Assembly (NCBI GenBank): GCA_028279505.1
Contig: JANQNP010000028.1
Coordinates: 24,158-88,157, forward strand
Direction of reading: 5' to 3'
Length of the DNA stretch: 64,000 nt
From: Dehalococcoidia bacterium
GTDB lineage: Bacteria > Chloroflexota > Dehalococcoidia > UBA2979
Shown here: piece after piece, positions 7,798 to 16,574 of the stretch
How positions within the stretch are numbered: the stretch's first letter is position 1
How the letters are laid out: each line of letters opens with the position of its first letter
Notes under the pieces: model-generated
Database searches by the model: none
What the model was told of the DNA's origin: nothing
Seen by the model: the letters and a program-made list of their open reading frames with translations, nothing else
Made by a program: the position numbers and the translations under genes

Positions 7798-10041
7798 CTA
7801 GCCGGCCGCGACGCCTTCGGTGCGCACCACGCCGGATGACACCAGCGTTTCCAGTCGATCACCGAGGCCGATCTCGCCGAGGATCTCGGCGGCGTCTGAG
7901 CCGGGCGTGGGTGCCGAACGGCCCGGGACGAGCGGGGTCCTCGAGAGGCGGGCGGCAGGGCCGGTGGTCGTAACGGGGCCGCGCTCCATGTGCTCGCGGG
8001 TGACGCTGAGGCCGTGTTCGATGACCCAGGGGTCGAGCATGAGCTGGCGCGGCTCTTCGACGACGCGGTGGGCGCCGGCGCCGGCCGCGACGAGCCTTGC
8101 TACCCACTCCTCGACAGTGCCGGTCGCGATCGCGGTCTCGAGGGCGCGTTCGAGCGCGTCGCCTTCGAGCGCGGCGATGCCCTCGAGAGCTGCGCTGGTT
8201 TCGAGACGTTCGAGGTCGTCGGGGCGGGCGCCGAGGAAGAGCCAGCCGTCGCTGGCCTCGTAGGCGCGGTGGAGCGGGCCGTCGCCGAGGGCGTTCTGGC
8301 CGCGCGCCTCAGTCCACTCATGGCCCTCGTAGTCGGTGATGAACTGGGTCTGGAGTGAGACGCCGGTGTAGGCGAGGGCGCTGTCGATGTGCTGGCCCTC
8401 GCCGGTGCGGTTGCGGTGGAGGAGGGCGAGCGCGACGCCGTAGGCGCCCATAAAGCCGGTGCCGTAGTCGTTGATCGCGTTGGTCTGGAGCGTAGGCGGG
8501 CCGTCGCCGCCGAAGCGGACCTGCATGCCGGTGGCGGCCTGGGCGAGCTGCTCGTGGCCGGGGCGGCCGGCCCACGGGCCCTCGTGGCCGTAGGAGTTCA
8601 GCGAGGCGTAGACGATGTCGGGCTTCCGCTTACGGACCTCGTCGTAGCCGATGCCGAGGCGCTCGGCGACGCCGGCGCGGTAGTTCTGGACGATGACGTC
8701 GGCGCTGTCGACGAGCTGCCAGAAGACCTCGCGGCCTTCGTCGGACTTGAGGTCGAGCAGGATGCTGCGCTTCGCGCGGCTGACGTCGGTGAAGAAGATG
8801 ACCGATTCACCGCGGTTCGGGGCGTCGATCTTGATGACGTCGGCGCCGCACTCGGCGAGCGTGCGACCGGCCGTGGGGCCGGCGAGGATGATGCAGAGGT
8901 CGAGGACGCGGACGCCCTCGAGAGCGGCGCGGAGCTCATCCTCGGATGGTGCCGGGGCCTCGGTGGGCTGTTCGGCTTGCTCGAGGATCGAGCCGCGGTC
9001 CGCGTCGAGGGGGCGGCGCGGGCGGATGGCGCCGGGCGTGCCGGACATGCGGACGTTGAGGCCGGGCTGTGAGGTCTTGCCGAGCACCGGGTCGTCGACG
9101 TCGACGATCGCCCTCGAGGCGCGGGCGTGCTCGTGGGTGAGCCACTCGGCGCTGGTGCGGCAGACGGTGGCCTCTGAGCCGGCTTTGGCGATCAGGTCTT
9201 CCCACTCCTGCGCTGTGCGCGTCTTGAAGAGGGCGATGAACTTCTCGTCGAGTTCCTCGCGGCGCTCGGGCTCGAACAGACCTTCGCCGGGCCAGTGGGC
9301 GATGCCGGCGAGCTCCATGAACTGCGGGACGTTCTGGTTGCCGGAGTGGAACTGGACCCAGCGCCCGTCCTTGCACTCGTACTGAGTGGTCGTGAGCCCA
9401 GAGAAGCCGCGGATCGAGAACGGGTGCTGACCTCGGTAGCCGAGGGCGCCGAACATGCCGTCGAAGAGGGGTACCTCGATGGTCTGGCCGCGGCCGTCGC
9501 GGTCGCGGGCGATGAGGGCCATGCCGATCGCGGTGGCTGTCTGGAAGGCGGCGTAGCTCGAGGGGATGGGGACGGCGGTGTAGACCGGGCGCGGGGAATC
9601 CTCGACTTGGAAGACTCCCCGAGCGAAGTAGGTGGCGGTCGCGGCGCCGACTACGCCCTCCCAGGCGCGGATGTCGCGGCGGGGATCGTCCGAGGCGAAG
9701 CCGGGGAGCGAGGCGTAGATCAGGCGCGGGTCGGCCTCGGTCGTGGCGGCCGCGCCGAGGCCGAGGCGATCCATGACGCCGGGGCGGAAGTTCTCGATGA
9801 CGACATCGGCGGAGGCGATGAGTCCTCGGGCGGTGGCGAGGTCGGCCTCGGTCTTGAGGTCGAGCACGATGCTCTGCTTGCCGCGATTCCAGGTGGCGTT
9901 CGCGGGGGCGTCCCAGACGGGGCCGCCGGGCGGGTCGACCTTGATGACGTCGGCGCCTTGGTCGGCGAGGAGCATGCCGGTCATCGGGCCGGCGATGTAC
10001 TGGCCGAAGTCGATCACGCGGATGCCGTCGAGCGCGCCCAT
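7798..10041 (-). CDS. Tandem CaiB/BaiF-type CoA-transferase (two family III domains in one chain)
   Basis: 747 residues, twice the usual family III CoA-transferase (about 400). It contains two complete N-terminal motifs: VIDFGQYIAGPMTGMLLADQGADVIKVDPP (from residue 9) and VLDLCIILAGPTAGRTLAECGADVIKIDAP (from about 379). Linker about 345-375. Family III enzymes form interlocked dimers; here one chain carries both halves. In the second half the expected catalytic Asp is present as Asp525 in NAINDYGTG. In the first half the aligned stretch AVPIPSSYA has Ser161, so that half seems to lack the nucleophile. Likely activates a carboxylic acid by CoA transfer; the acceptor is unknown, but nearby crotonases and P450s suggest degradation of a lipid, terpenoid or steroid-like acid. 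Start ATG has GGGGAGGAACC just upstream on the minus strand. Confidence 0.92.
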   Translation of the reverse strand: MGALDGIRVIDFGQYIAGPMTGMLLADQGADVIKVDPPGGPVWDAPANATWNRGKQSIVLDLKTEADLATARGLIASADVVIENFRPGVMDRLGLGAAATTEADPRLIYASLPGFASDDPRRDIRAWEGVVGAATATYFARGVFQVEDSPRPVYTAVPIPSSYAAFQTATAIGMALIARDRDGRGQTIEVPLFDGMFGALGYRGQHPFSIRGFSGLTTTQYECKDGRWVQFHSGNQNVPQFMELAGIAHWPGEGLFEPERREELDEKFIALFKTRTAQEWEDLIAKAGSEATVCRTSAEWLTHEHARASRAIVDVDDPVLGKTSQPGLNVRMSGTPGAIRPRRPLDADRGSILEQAEQPTEAPAPSEDELRAALEGVRVLDLCIILAGPTAGRTLAECGADVIKIDAPNRGESVIFFTDVSRAKRSILLDLKSDEGREVFWQLVDSADVIVQNYRAGVAERLGIGYDEVRKRKPDIVYASLNSYGHEGPWAGRPGHEQLAQAATGMQVRFGGDGPPTLQTNAINDYGTGFMGAYGVALALLHRNRTGEGQHIDSALAYTGVSLQTQFITDYEGHEWTEARGQNALGDGPLHRAYEASDGWLFLGARPDDLERLETSAALEGIAALEGDALERALETAIATGTVEEWVARLVAAGAGAHRVVEEPRQLMLDPWVIEHGLSVTREHMERGPVTTTGPAARLSRTPLVPGRSAPTPGSDAAEILGEIGLGDRLETLVSSGVVRTEGVAAG

Positions 10042-10145
10042 GGTTCCTCCCCGGAAGTGGTCGGTGTCGGCGCAGACTAGCGCTTCGGCGTTCGGCGCGT
10101 AGGGTCTGTCATTTCTGAAGGCCGCGACGCTGGCATCCTGAGACG

Positions 10146-11540
10146 ATGTTTGCGCCGTTGCTGATTCTGAGCATCGATCGGGTTCGCCCAGCCGCTGTGT
10201 CGCGGGTGGGGCTGACCGCGCTGATTGCGACGCTGGTGGCTCTCGCTGCGAGCGGTTGTAGCGGGGAGGAGGCGACGCCGACCTCGACGGCCGCGTCGCC
10301 GACCTCGGAGGTGGGCGCGACGGCCGAGGCGCCGTCGGCGACCACCACAGCGATCACGCCGCCGCGGCCGCTGATCCCGGACCTGGGGGTCTGGGTGATC
10401 GATGCGGAGACCGCGGAGATCGTGAAGCTCTACGAGCTGGACGACGCGCCGACGCGCGAGCGAGCGGAGCCGATCTTCGCGCCCTCGGGGGCTGTCTGGG
10501 TCACCGATGACGACGGCGCCGCGCGACGCTATCTCGCGGACGGCACGGTCACGGAGTCGGTCAGCGACGGGGTCGTATTCGAGACGATCGACCCCGCAGC
10601 CCGTGCGGTGTTGTCCGACGATGGTGCGCTTCACCTCGATGTGGACGGGCAGCGTGAGGCGATGGGTGACGCGGTCATCGCACCGTTCGTGTCGCCGACC
10701 GGGGTGGCGGTGGCGTACCTCGAGCGGGTTGGGGAGGCCTCGGTTGATCTCCTGGTCGCCGTGCCGGGCGGCGAGCCGATCGTCCTCGCAGCGGGTGTTC
10801 AGCTCTGCGCGTGCGACGATGCGCCGGCTCCGGCGTGGTCGCCGTCCGGCGAGTTCATCGCGTTCAGCGACTTCGGTGGGGCGAGCGACGGTGAGGATGA
10901 TCGGGGGACGTACGTGGTGCCGGTCGACGGTGGCGAATCGCCGACGCAGGTCGTCGCCGATCCGCGCGCGCTCCTCGGATGGGTCGCGTCGGACGACGCG
11001 ACGCTCGCGATCCAGGTGGTGTCGGAGCCCCGGTTGTTCGATGCGGCGAGCAGGGAGTCGCGACCGCTGATGGCGCCGGGGCAGGTCGCGCGGGGTACGG
11101 GGCGGCTCGCGGCGGACGGGGCGCGGGTGCAGATCTGGACGCCCGATGGCGGGACCGCCCTCGTGGACCCGGCGTCGGGCGAGGAGCTGGACCGCTGGTC
11201 GGAGCGCGGGATTGCGACGCTGACGCCGTTCGGGCCGGCGCTGGCGGTGCTGGGTCCGGAGCTGAACATCGCGCCGATCCCGGGATGCTGGGGGGTCTGG
11301 CTCGAGCACCCGAGCCTGCCGGAGGCGGAGTGCGTGCTCGGGGCGGAGCGGGCGCTGTGGTCGCCGGATGGTTCGATGCTGGCGCTGCTGAGCGATCGTG
11401 GGCCGTTCGATCGCTGGCTCGAGTTCTGGACGTTCGGCGACGCGGCGGCGCGCGTGCTGGTACCGCCGACCGCACGGCTGGTGGAGTGGAGCGACGACGG
11501 ACGCTTCCTGCTGGTGACGTGGGGTTTCGAGATGTCATGA
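10146..11540 (+). CDS. Lipoprotein with probable beta-propeller repeats
   Basis: 464-residue exported protein. The N terminus is a hydrophobic helix ending in the lipobox LAASGC (Cys38), then a Ser/Thr/Ala-rich linker. The rest contains repeated strand patterns with Asp-rich turns of the TolB/WD40-like type (for example PAWSPSGEFIAFSDFGG and RALWSPDGSMLALLSDRG), which suggests a propeller. No catalytic motif is seen. The ATG at 10146 is the first start; GTG at 10197 would give a more compact signal peptide (SRVGLTALIATLVALAASGC) and could be the true start. Probably a surface-anchored sensor or binding protein; function unknown. Confidence 0.75.
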   Translation: MFAPLLILSIDRVRPAAVSRVGLTALIATLVALAASGCSGEEATPTSTAASPTSEVGATAEAPSATTTAITPPRPLIPDLGVWVIDAETAEIVKLYELDDAPTRERAEPIFAPSGAVWVTDDDGAARRYLADGTVTESVSDGVVFETIDPAARAVLSDDGALHLDVDGQREAMGDAVIAPFVSPTGVAVAYLERVGEASVDLLVAVPGGEPIVLAAGVQLCACDDAPAPAWSPSGEFIAFSDFGGASDGEDDRGTYVVPVDGGESPTQVVADPRALLGWVASDDATLAIQVVSEPRLFDAASRESRPLMAPGQVARGTGRLAADGARVQIWTPDGGTALVDPASGEELDRWSERGIATLTPFGPALAVLGPELNIAPIPGCWGVWLEHPSLPEAECVLGAERALWSPDGSMLALLSDRGPFDRWLEFWTFGDAAARVLVPPTARLVEWSDDGRFLLVTWGFEMS

Positions 11541-11609
11541 CGGCCGGGTTGCGGAGCTCGGGGTCGGCGGTCCAGCGTGGGGGCGGGCAGTAGTCGAGGA
11601 GCGAACGCG

Positions 11610-12749
11610 ATGAGGCAGCGAGTTGGGGCGGCCGCGGCGGTGCTGGGCGCGATGCTGGCGGCGGTGGTGCTACTGAGTCCGCTGGGGAGCGTGCAGGCGC
11701 AGACGCCGGTGCCGATCTCCGCGCCGATTGGTGGCGGGTTCAGCGGGGTGCCACCGCGCGACGGCGGGACGGCGCTGCTGATCACCACGGAGATGTCGAG
11801 CGCGACGGGGCTCGCGGCGACGCTGCGCGACGCTGGTTGTCAGACGCAGACGCTGTCGGCGATCGAGGGTGGGCTCTGGTCCTCGTTCGTGGCGGGGGCG
11901 CCCGATTTCGTGAACGCTCCGTTCCCGGTACTGCTCGCGGCGAACACGCCGTTCTCGGTGCGCTGCTTCGACGTGACGCCGCTGGTCGATCCGCCGAGCG
12001 CGACCTACGGACTCGCCGACGGCGACGTGACGCTGACCGACGGGGTGTCCTCTGTTCCAGCGGCGCCTAACTCGGCGACGCAGATCGTCACCGAGCTGAC
12101 GGTCCGGCAGTCGTATGCCTACCTCGATGGGGACGCGATCGCCGACGCGGCGACGGTGATCCGGCAGCAGCCGGGTGGGTCGGGGACGTTCTCGTACCTC
12201 AGCGTCGTGCCGAGTGGCTCCGTTGGGACGGCGCCGACCGTGTTCCTCGGCGATCGGATCATCGTCGAGCGGCTGGCCGCGGGGAACGGGCGCGTCACGG
12301 TGACCTACCTCGATCGGTCGCCGGGTGAGCCGTTCGCGGCGCCGCCGACGGTGCCGGTGACGCGGGAGTTTGTCCTCGAGAGTGGCGCGCTGGTCGAGCT
12401 GGGCACGGGCGTCTGCGAGACGACCAACCTCGACGACCTCGGTTCGTTCGTGTTCGTGACGACGCCGGTGCCGGGGACGCAGGTGTTCAGCGGTTTCAGC
12501 GTCGAGGGTTGCTCGCGCACCTTTGAGTCGACGGTCAACTGGCGGTTGCTGGCGCGGGACGGTTCCGAGCTGGCCTCCGGGTTCACCTCGGGCGGTGGCG
12601 TCGATGGCGCCGGCCGGTTCTCGTTCACGGTGACGTACAGCGGCGTGACGACCGCGGAGGTCGGGAACCTCGAGGTGTTCGAGGTGGACGCGTCGGGTGG
12701 TGAGGGGCCACCGCCGCCACGGGTGGTGATCCCGCTGGTGCTGCAGTAG
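11610..12749 (+). CDS. Secreted hypothetical protein
   Basis: 379 residues with a clear Sec signal peptide (MRQRVGAAAAVLGAMLAAVVLLSPLGSVQA, probable cleavage after AQA or QA). The mature part is rich in Thr, Val, Gly and Pro with alternating beta pattern, several single Cys residues (possible disulfides), and ends in PPPPRVVIPLVLQ. I do not recognise a family. ATG at 11610 follows GAGGAGCGAACGCG, better than an in-frame start at 11577. It lies 69 nt downstream of the propeller lipoprotein on the same strand, so the two may form an envelope unit. Confidence 0.75.
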   Translation: MRQRVGAAAAVLGAMLAAVVLLSPLGSVQAQTPVPISAPIGGGFSGVPPRDGGTALLITTEMSSATGLAATLRDAGCQTQTLSAIEGGLWSSFVAGAPDFVNAPFPVLLAANTPFSVRCFDVTPLVDPPSATYGLADGDVTLTDGVSSVPAAPNSATQIVTELTVRQSYAYLDGDAIADAATVIRQQPGGSGTFSYLSVVPSGSVGTAPTVFLGDRIIVERLAAGNGRVTVTYLDRSPGEPFAAPPTVPVTREFVLESGALVELGTGVCETTNLDDLGSFVFVTTPVPGTQVFSGFSVEGCSRTFESTVNWRLLARDGSELASGFTSGGGVDGAGRFSFTVTYSGVTTAEVGNLEVFEVDASGGEGPPPPRVVIPLVLQ

Positions 12750-12775
12750 CCGAGCGGAGCGGGCGGTGGCCGCGG

Positions 12776-14074
12776 CTAGGCCGCGGTCATCGCCGAGTCG
12801 GCGCTCTCGATGGCCTCGATGTAGGCGGTCGAGACCGCTTCTTCGGTCAGTTCGAGCGCGGCCGCGTGTTTCGAGACGGCGGTCCAGTCTCCTCGGAGGT
12901 ATGCGCTCGCGAGGTCGAGGGCGTGCGCGGCCGGGCCCTCGTGACGGACGAGCGCGGCGACGGTGACCGGGGACAACGGCAGCGTGCGCAGCGCGCGGTG
13001 GATCGGCTCGCCGAGGAGTGAGTCGATGTTGGCGAAGAGCCCGACGAGGTAGAAGTCGAAGGCCTCTTCGCGGCTGAGGCCGAGTTCACGGGCGAGTCCG
13101 TCGCACAGGCGTGCGAGCGTCACGCTGCGATGCAGCAGGTGATCGGAGCCGCCGACGATGGCGCCCATCACGGTGAAGGTCGCGGCGCGCCGGATCTCAG
13201 ACTGTCCGAACATCACGACGACGTCGCGCATCGAGGTGATCCGGCGGTTGAGTGCCCTCGCCGGGGCGTTGGCCTGGCGGAGGAGCTTGTAGGTCAGCGA
13301 CGGGTCGGCCTCGACGGTGCGGGCGACCTCGTCGATGTCGAGCTCGGGTTTGCTGACGACGTCGAGCAGACGCACGTGGGTGGGCTGGAGGCCGGGGAGC
13401 GCGGCGCGCTTCACCGATTCCGGGCGGCTCAGATAGTAGCCCTGGAAGTAGTCGAACCCGTGCGCCATCGTGAACTCGAGGTCCTCGCTCGTTTCGACCT
13501 TCTCGGCGAGGAGCTCGTAGCGGTGTCCGCGAGCGGCCTGCGCGATCGCGATGATCTGCTCGCGGTCGGCGCCCATCAGATCGACCTTCACGAGCGTGGC
13601 GGCGTCTCCGAACGCCTCGATGCGCTCTTCGTCAATGACGTCGTCGAGGGCGACGCGGTAGCCGTCCGCGACGAGTTGCTGGCAGATCTCGACGACCTCG
13701 GGATCGGCCGGGATGTCCTCGAGGATCTCGATCACGTAGCGCTTGGCGCTCAGGAGGGTGGCGCTGCCGTTGAGGAGGAGGTCGCGGGTGAAGTTCACGA
13801 ACAGCGGGCGGCCACCGGCCAGCGAGCGGAAGGTGCCGATCTCAGCGGCCTGGCTGACGAGCTGCGCGGTCGCGGAGCTGCCGTCGATGAACGTGGCGCC
13901 ACCCGCGTCGGAGTCGCCTCGGAAGAGGAGCTCGTAGGCGCGGACGGCACGGCGCCGATCGAAGATCGGTTGGCGCGCGATGAAGAACGGCCGCTCGGCC
14001 GGTGCTTCCAGCAGGTCCTCCGCCGCCGCGGAGGCGTGTGGAGCGGACATCGCGTTCGACCTCGCCATCGCCAC
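12776..14074 (-). CDS. EAL-like/HDOD signalling protein (YuxH family)
   Basis: 432 residues. The N-terminal half (about 30-235) resembles an EAL domain: AYELLFRG corresponds to the EALxR motif, YVIEILEDI, ALDDVIDEER, VKVDLMG, LLAEKVE and FDYFQGYYLSRP follow in order. The loop after ALDD lacks the DFGxG of active phosphodiesterases, so c-di-GMP hydrolysis is uncertain. The C-terminal half (about 240-420) is an HDOD domain (LLDVVSKPELDIDEVARTVEADPSLTYKLLRQAN, then the Ile/Thr-Ser-Met segment before MFGQSEIRR). YuxH-type proteins are thought to be signalling scaffolds. Expected in the cytoplasm. Starts at 14074, 14068 or 14050 are all possible. Confidence 0.88.
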   Translation of the reverse strand: MAMARSNAMSAPHASAAAEDLLEAPAERPFFIARQPIFDRRRAVRAYELLFRGDSDAGGATFIDGSSATAQLVSQAAEIGTFRSLAGGRPLFVNFTRDLLLNGSATLLSAKRYVIEILEDIPADPEVVEICQQLVADGYRVALDDVIDEERIEAFGDAATLVKVDLMGADREQIIAIAQAARGHRYELLAEKVETSEDLEFTMAHGFDYFQGYYLSRPESVKRAALPGLQPTHVRLLDVVSKPELDIDEVARTVEADPSLTYKLLRQANAPARALNRRITSMRDVVVMFGQSEIRRAATFTVMGAIVGGSDHLLHRSVTLARLCDGLARELGLSREEAFDFYLVGLFANIDSLLGEPIHRALRTLPLSPVTVAALVRHEGPAAHALDLASAYLRGDWTAVSKHAAALELTEEAVSTAYIEAIESADSAMTAA

Positions 14075-14258
14075 GCGGGTTCCCCGCGCGCGTTCACCCG
14101 ATTCATCGGATTGTCGACGGCTCTCCGGTTTCGTTCACCGCGCGCCGGACCCGGCGACGATTCGTCCGAAGATCATCAGGACCGACACATGCGGATCACA
14201 GGGAATCGACCGAGAGGGCAGCGAGCTTCGCGACGTTGCAGCTAGCTGATTGGGGCGG

Positions 14259-16382
14259 CTAGCTGAACGGGGCGGCGGCGAGCAGCGTCGCGTGGACGCC
14301 GTCCTCGGTGCTCGTCTCGTCGCGCGTCCAGGTGCGATCGTTGAGGTGCCAGGCCTGGCGGCGATCATTCAGCAGGAGCTCGAGGGTGTCTCGGAGCTGC
14401 TCCTGGAGCGCGGGATCGCGGATCGGCGTGAGCACCTCGATCCGCTCGTCGAGGTTGCGCTTCATGATGTCGGCGCTGCCGATGAAGGACTCCGGCTCAC
14501 CGTCGTTCTCGAAGCGGTAGATACGTGAGTGCTCCAGGAAGCGGCCGATCACGCTGACGACGCGGACGCGGTCGCTGAGACCGGGCAAGCCGGGGCGGAG
14601 GCGGCAGATGCCGCGGACGGCGAGGTCAACCTGCACCCCGGCCTGAGACGCCTCGTAGAGGAGCTGCGTGAAGCTGGGGTCCTCGAGGGCGTTCATCTTG
14701 AAGATGACCCGCGCGGGGCGGCCGGCGCGGGCGTGCTCGATCTCGCGGCGGACGCGTCGCTCCAGCTCCGACCGGAGGTTGAACGGGGCGACGAGGAGCG
14801 TTGAGGTGTCCGGCTCGCGCGAGAAGCCGGTGAGGTCGTTGAAGACGGCCAGGAGGTCGGCGCAGATCGTCTCGTCCGCGGTGAAGAGGCCGAGATCGGT
14901 GTACACGCGGGCCGTGCGCGAGTTGTAGTTGCCGGTGCCGATGTGGCCGTACAGCTTGACGCCGCTTGGCTCCTCGCGGACGACGAGCGAGATCTTGCTG
15001 TGCACCTTCATCGAGGGCGAGCCGTAGGCGATCTGGACGCCGGCGTCCTCCAGGCGGCGCGCCCATTCGAGGTTGTTCGCCTCATCGAAGCGGGCGCTCA
15101 GCTCGACGACGACGGCGACCTGCTTGCCGCGGCCAGCGGCGTCGATCAGCGAGCGGAGCAGCGGCGAGTCGGGCGAGGTGCGATAGAGCGTCTGCTTGAT
15201 CGCGAGGACGCTCGGGTCGCGGGACGCTTCCTCGACGAAGCGGGCGACCGACGCGTCGAAGGACTCGTAGGGGTGGTGGACCATCACGTCGCGGCTGCGC
15301 AGCGTGGCGAAGAAGGTGCGGTCATCCTCGATGTGGAGGAACGCCGAGGGGATCTCGGGGGTGAAGGGCGGGAACGAGAGCGAGCCCATCGGCAGCGAGG
15401 CGATCTCCATGAGGTCGGCGAGGCCGACGAAGTGGTCGGAGCGGGTGACGTCCTCCTCGTCGAGTTCGAGTTCCTCGACGAGTAGCTCGAGGCGGTTGTC
15501 GGGGATGTCGCTGGCGGCCTCGAGGACCACGGGCTCGGCGAGGCGGCGCATCCGCAGCTCGCTCTCGATGAGGTCGCGCAGGTCCTCGGCCTCCTCGCCG
15601 GGGCCGCCGACGACGGCGCTGCGGAGCACGCGCACGACCTGCCACGGCGAGACCTCGGCGCCGGCGAAGAGCATCTCCAGGTGGGCGCCGATCAGCTCCT
15701 CGATGGGGACGAAGCGGCGCTCGCCGGCGTCGATGAAGCGGGGGCGGTTGGCGGGGATCTTCACGCGGGCGAAGTGCCAGGTCTGACCGGGCTCGCGGAC
15801 GCCGAGCGCGAGCGAGAGGCTGCCGCCGGAGATGAACGGGAAGGGGTGGGCCGGGTCGACGACGAGCGGGGTGAGCACCGGGAAGATCGAGCGCACGAAG
15901 TAGTCGCGCAGCTCGTCGCGCTTCTCCGCGTCGAGCGAGTCGTAGCTGACGATCTCGACGCCGGCCTCGGCGAGCGCGGGGCGGAGATCGCGCTCCCATG
16001 TCTCGTTCATCTGCTGGTTCGTCGCTTCGCAGCGGTCGCGGACGAGCTGGAGCTGCTCCTGGATCGTGAGGCCGTCGATGGTCCGCACGTGCGGGTCGTT
16101 CCGCATCTGCCGGCGGAGCCAGCCGACGCGCTTCGAGTAGAACTCGTCAAGGTTGCTCGCGGTGATCGCGAGGAACTTGACGCGCTCGAGGAGCGGGTTC
16201 CGCGGGTCGCAGGCCTCTGCGAAGACGCGGTCGTTGAAGTCGAGCCAGCTCAGCTCGCGGTTCTCGAAGAGTTCCGGATCGTCGAGGTCGATCTCGACCG
16301 GTCGCTCGACGAGCGTCGAAGCCGTTTGGGGCTGTAGATGGGGAGTGACCTCGGGCATCGGGACTGACTCGTCCTTGTCCAA
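14259..16382 (-). CDS. ppk1: Polyphosphate kinase 1
   Basis: Catalyses reversible transfer of the ATP gamma-phosphate to inorganic polyphosphate. 707 residues, normal length. The N domain begins NRELSWLDFNDRVFAEA (41-57) and FLAITASNLDEFYSKRVG (70-87), both characteristic. The catalytic phospholipase-D-like domains contain KVHSKIS with the phosphohistidine His461 and YGHIGTGNYN with the second His480, equivalent to His435 and His454 of the E. coli enzyme. Gene stands alone on the minus strand, downstream of nothing obvious; a direct repeat GTTCGT with 10-nt period lies about 75 nt before its start and might be a phosphate-regulated site. Membrane-associated in other bacteria. Confidence 0.97.
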   Translation of the reverse strand: MDKDESVPMPEVTPHLQPQTASTLVERPVEIDLDDPELFENRELSWLDFNDRVFAEACDPRNPLLERVKFLAITASNLDEFYSKRVGWLRRQMRNDPHVRTIDGLTIQEQLQLVRDRCEATNQQMNETWERDLRPALAEAGVEIVSYDSLDAEKRDELRDYFVRSIFPVLTPLVVDPAHPFPFISGGSLSLALGVREPGQTWHFARVKIPANRPRFIDAGERRFVPIEELIGAHLEMLFAGAEVSPWQVVRVLRSAVVGGPGEEAEDLRDLIESELRMRRLAEPVVLEAASDIPDNRLELLVEELELDEEDVTRSDHFVGLADLMEIASLPMGSLSFPPFTPEIPSAFLHIEDDRTFFATLRSRDVMVHHPYESFDASVARFVEEASRDPSVLAIKQTLYRTSPDSPLLRSLIDAAGRGKQVAVVVELSARFDEANNLEWARRLEDAGVQIAYGSPSMKVHSKISLVVREEPSGVKLYGHIGTGNYNSRTARVYTDLGLFTADETICADLLAVFNDLTGFSREPDTSTLLVAPFNLRSELERRVRREIEHARAGRPARVIFKMNALEDPSFTQLLYEASQAGVQVDLAVRGICRLRPGLPGLSDRVRVVSVIGRFLEHSRIYRFENDGEPESFIGSADIMKRNLDERIEVLTPIRDPALQEQLRDTLELLLNDRRQAWHLNDRTWTRDETSTEDGVHATLLAAAPFS

Positions 16383-16453
16383 GTGGGGCGTCCATCCAGC
16401 CTAGCGATCCCGGCGCCTCTCCGGGATTTGAGCTCAGCTGGATCGTGATGTGC

Positions 16454-16469
16454 GTTCGTTAACGTTCGT
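16454..16469. promoter_or_regulatory. Direct repeat GTTCGT (10-nt period) in ppk1 upstream region
   Basis: GTTCGTTAACGTTCGT: two copies of GTTCGT starting at 16454 and 16464, separated by one helical turn, 72 nt before the ppk1 start. Direct repeats of GTTC-type units with about 11-nt period are the form of PhoP boxes in actinobacteria, and ppk is a phosphate-regulon gene there. The match is short, so this is a suggestion only; the divergent gene at 16575 could equally be the target. Confidence 0.25.
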
Positions 16470-16574
16470 CGATCCATCGCCCTTCGAGCAGAGTCGATGG
16501 CCGGGTCTTACCCGGACCTTATGCCCAGAATCTTACCGTTCGATCCACGCTCCACCGAGCGAAAGGATCTGCTG

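Noticed and set aside
12769..12790. CCGCGG-CTAGG-CCGCGG as terminator between the secreted protein and the HDOD gene
   Set aside because: Overlaps the HDOD stop region and arises from GC-rich self-complementary hexamers; too weak to call.
14239..14274. Short direct repeat GCTAGCTGA near the ppk1 stop
   Set aside because: Only two 9-nt copies across a stop codon; probably chance.
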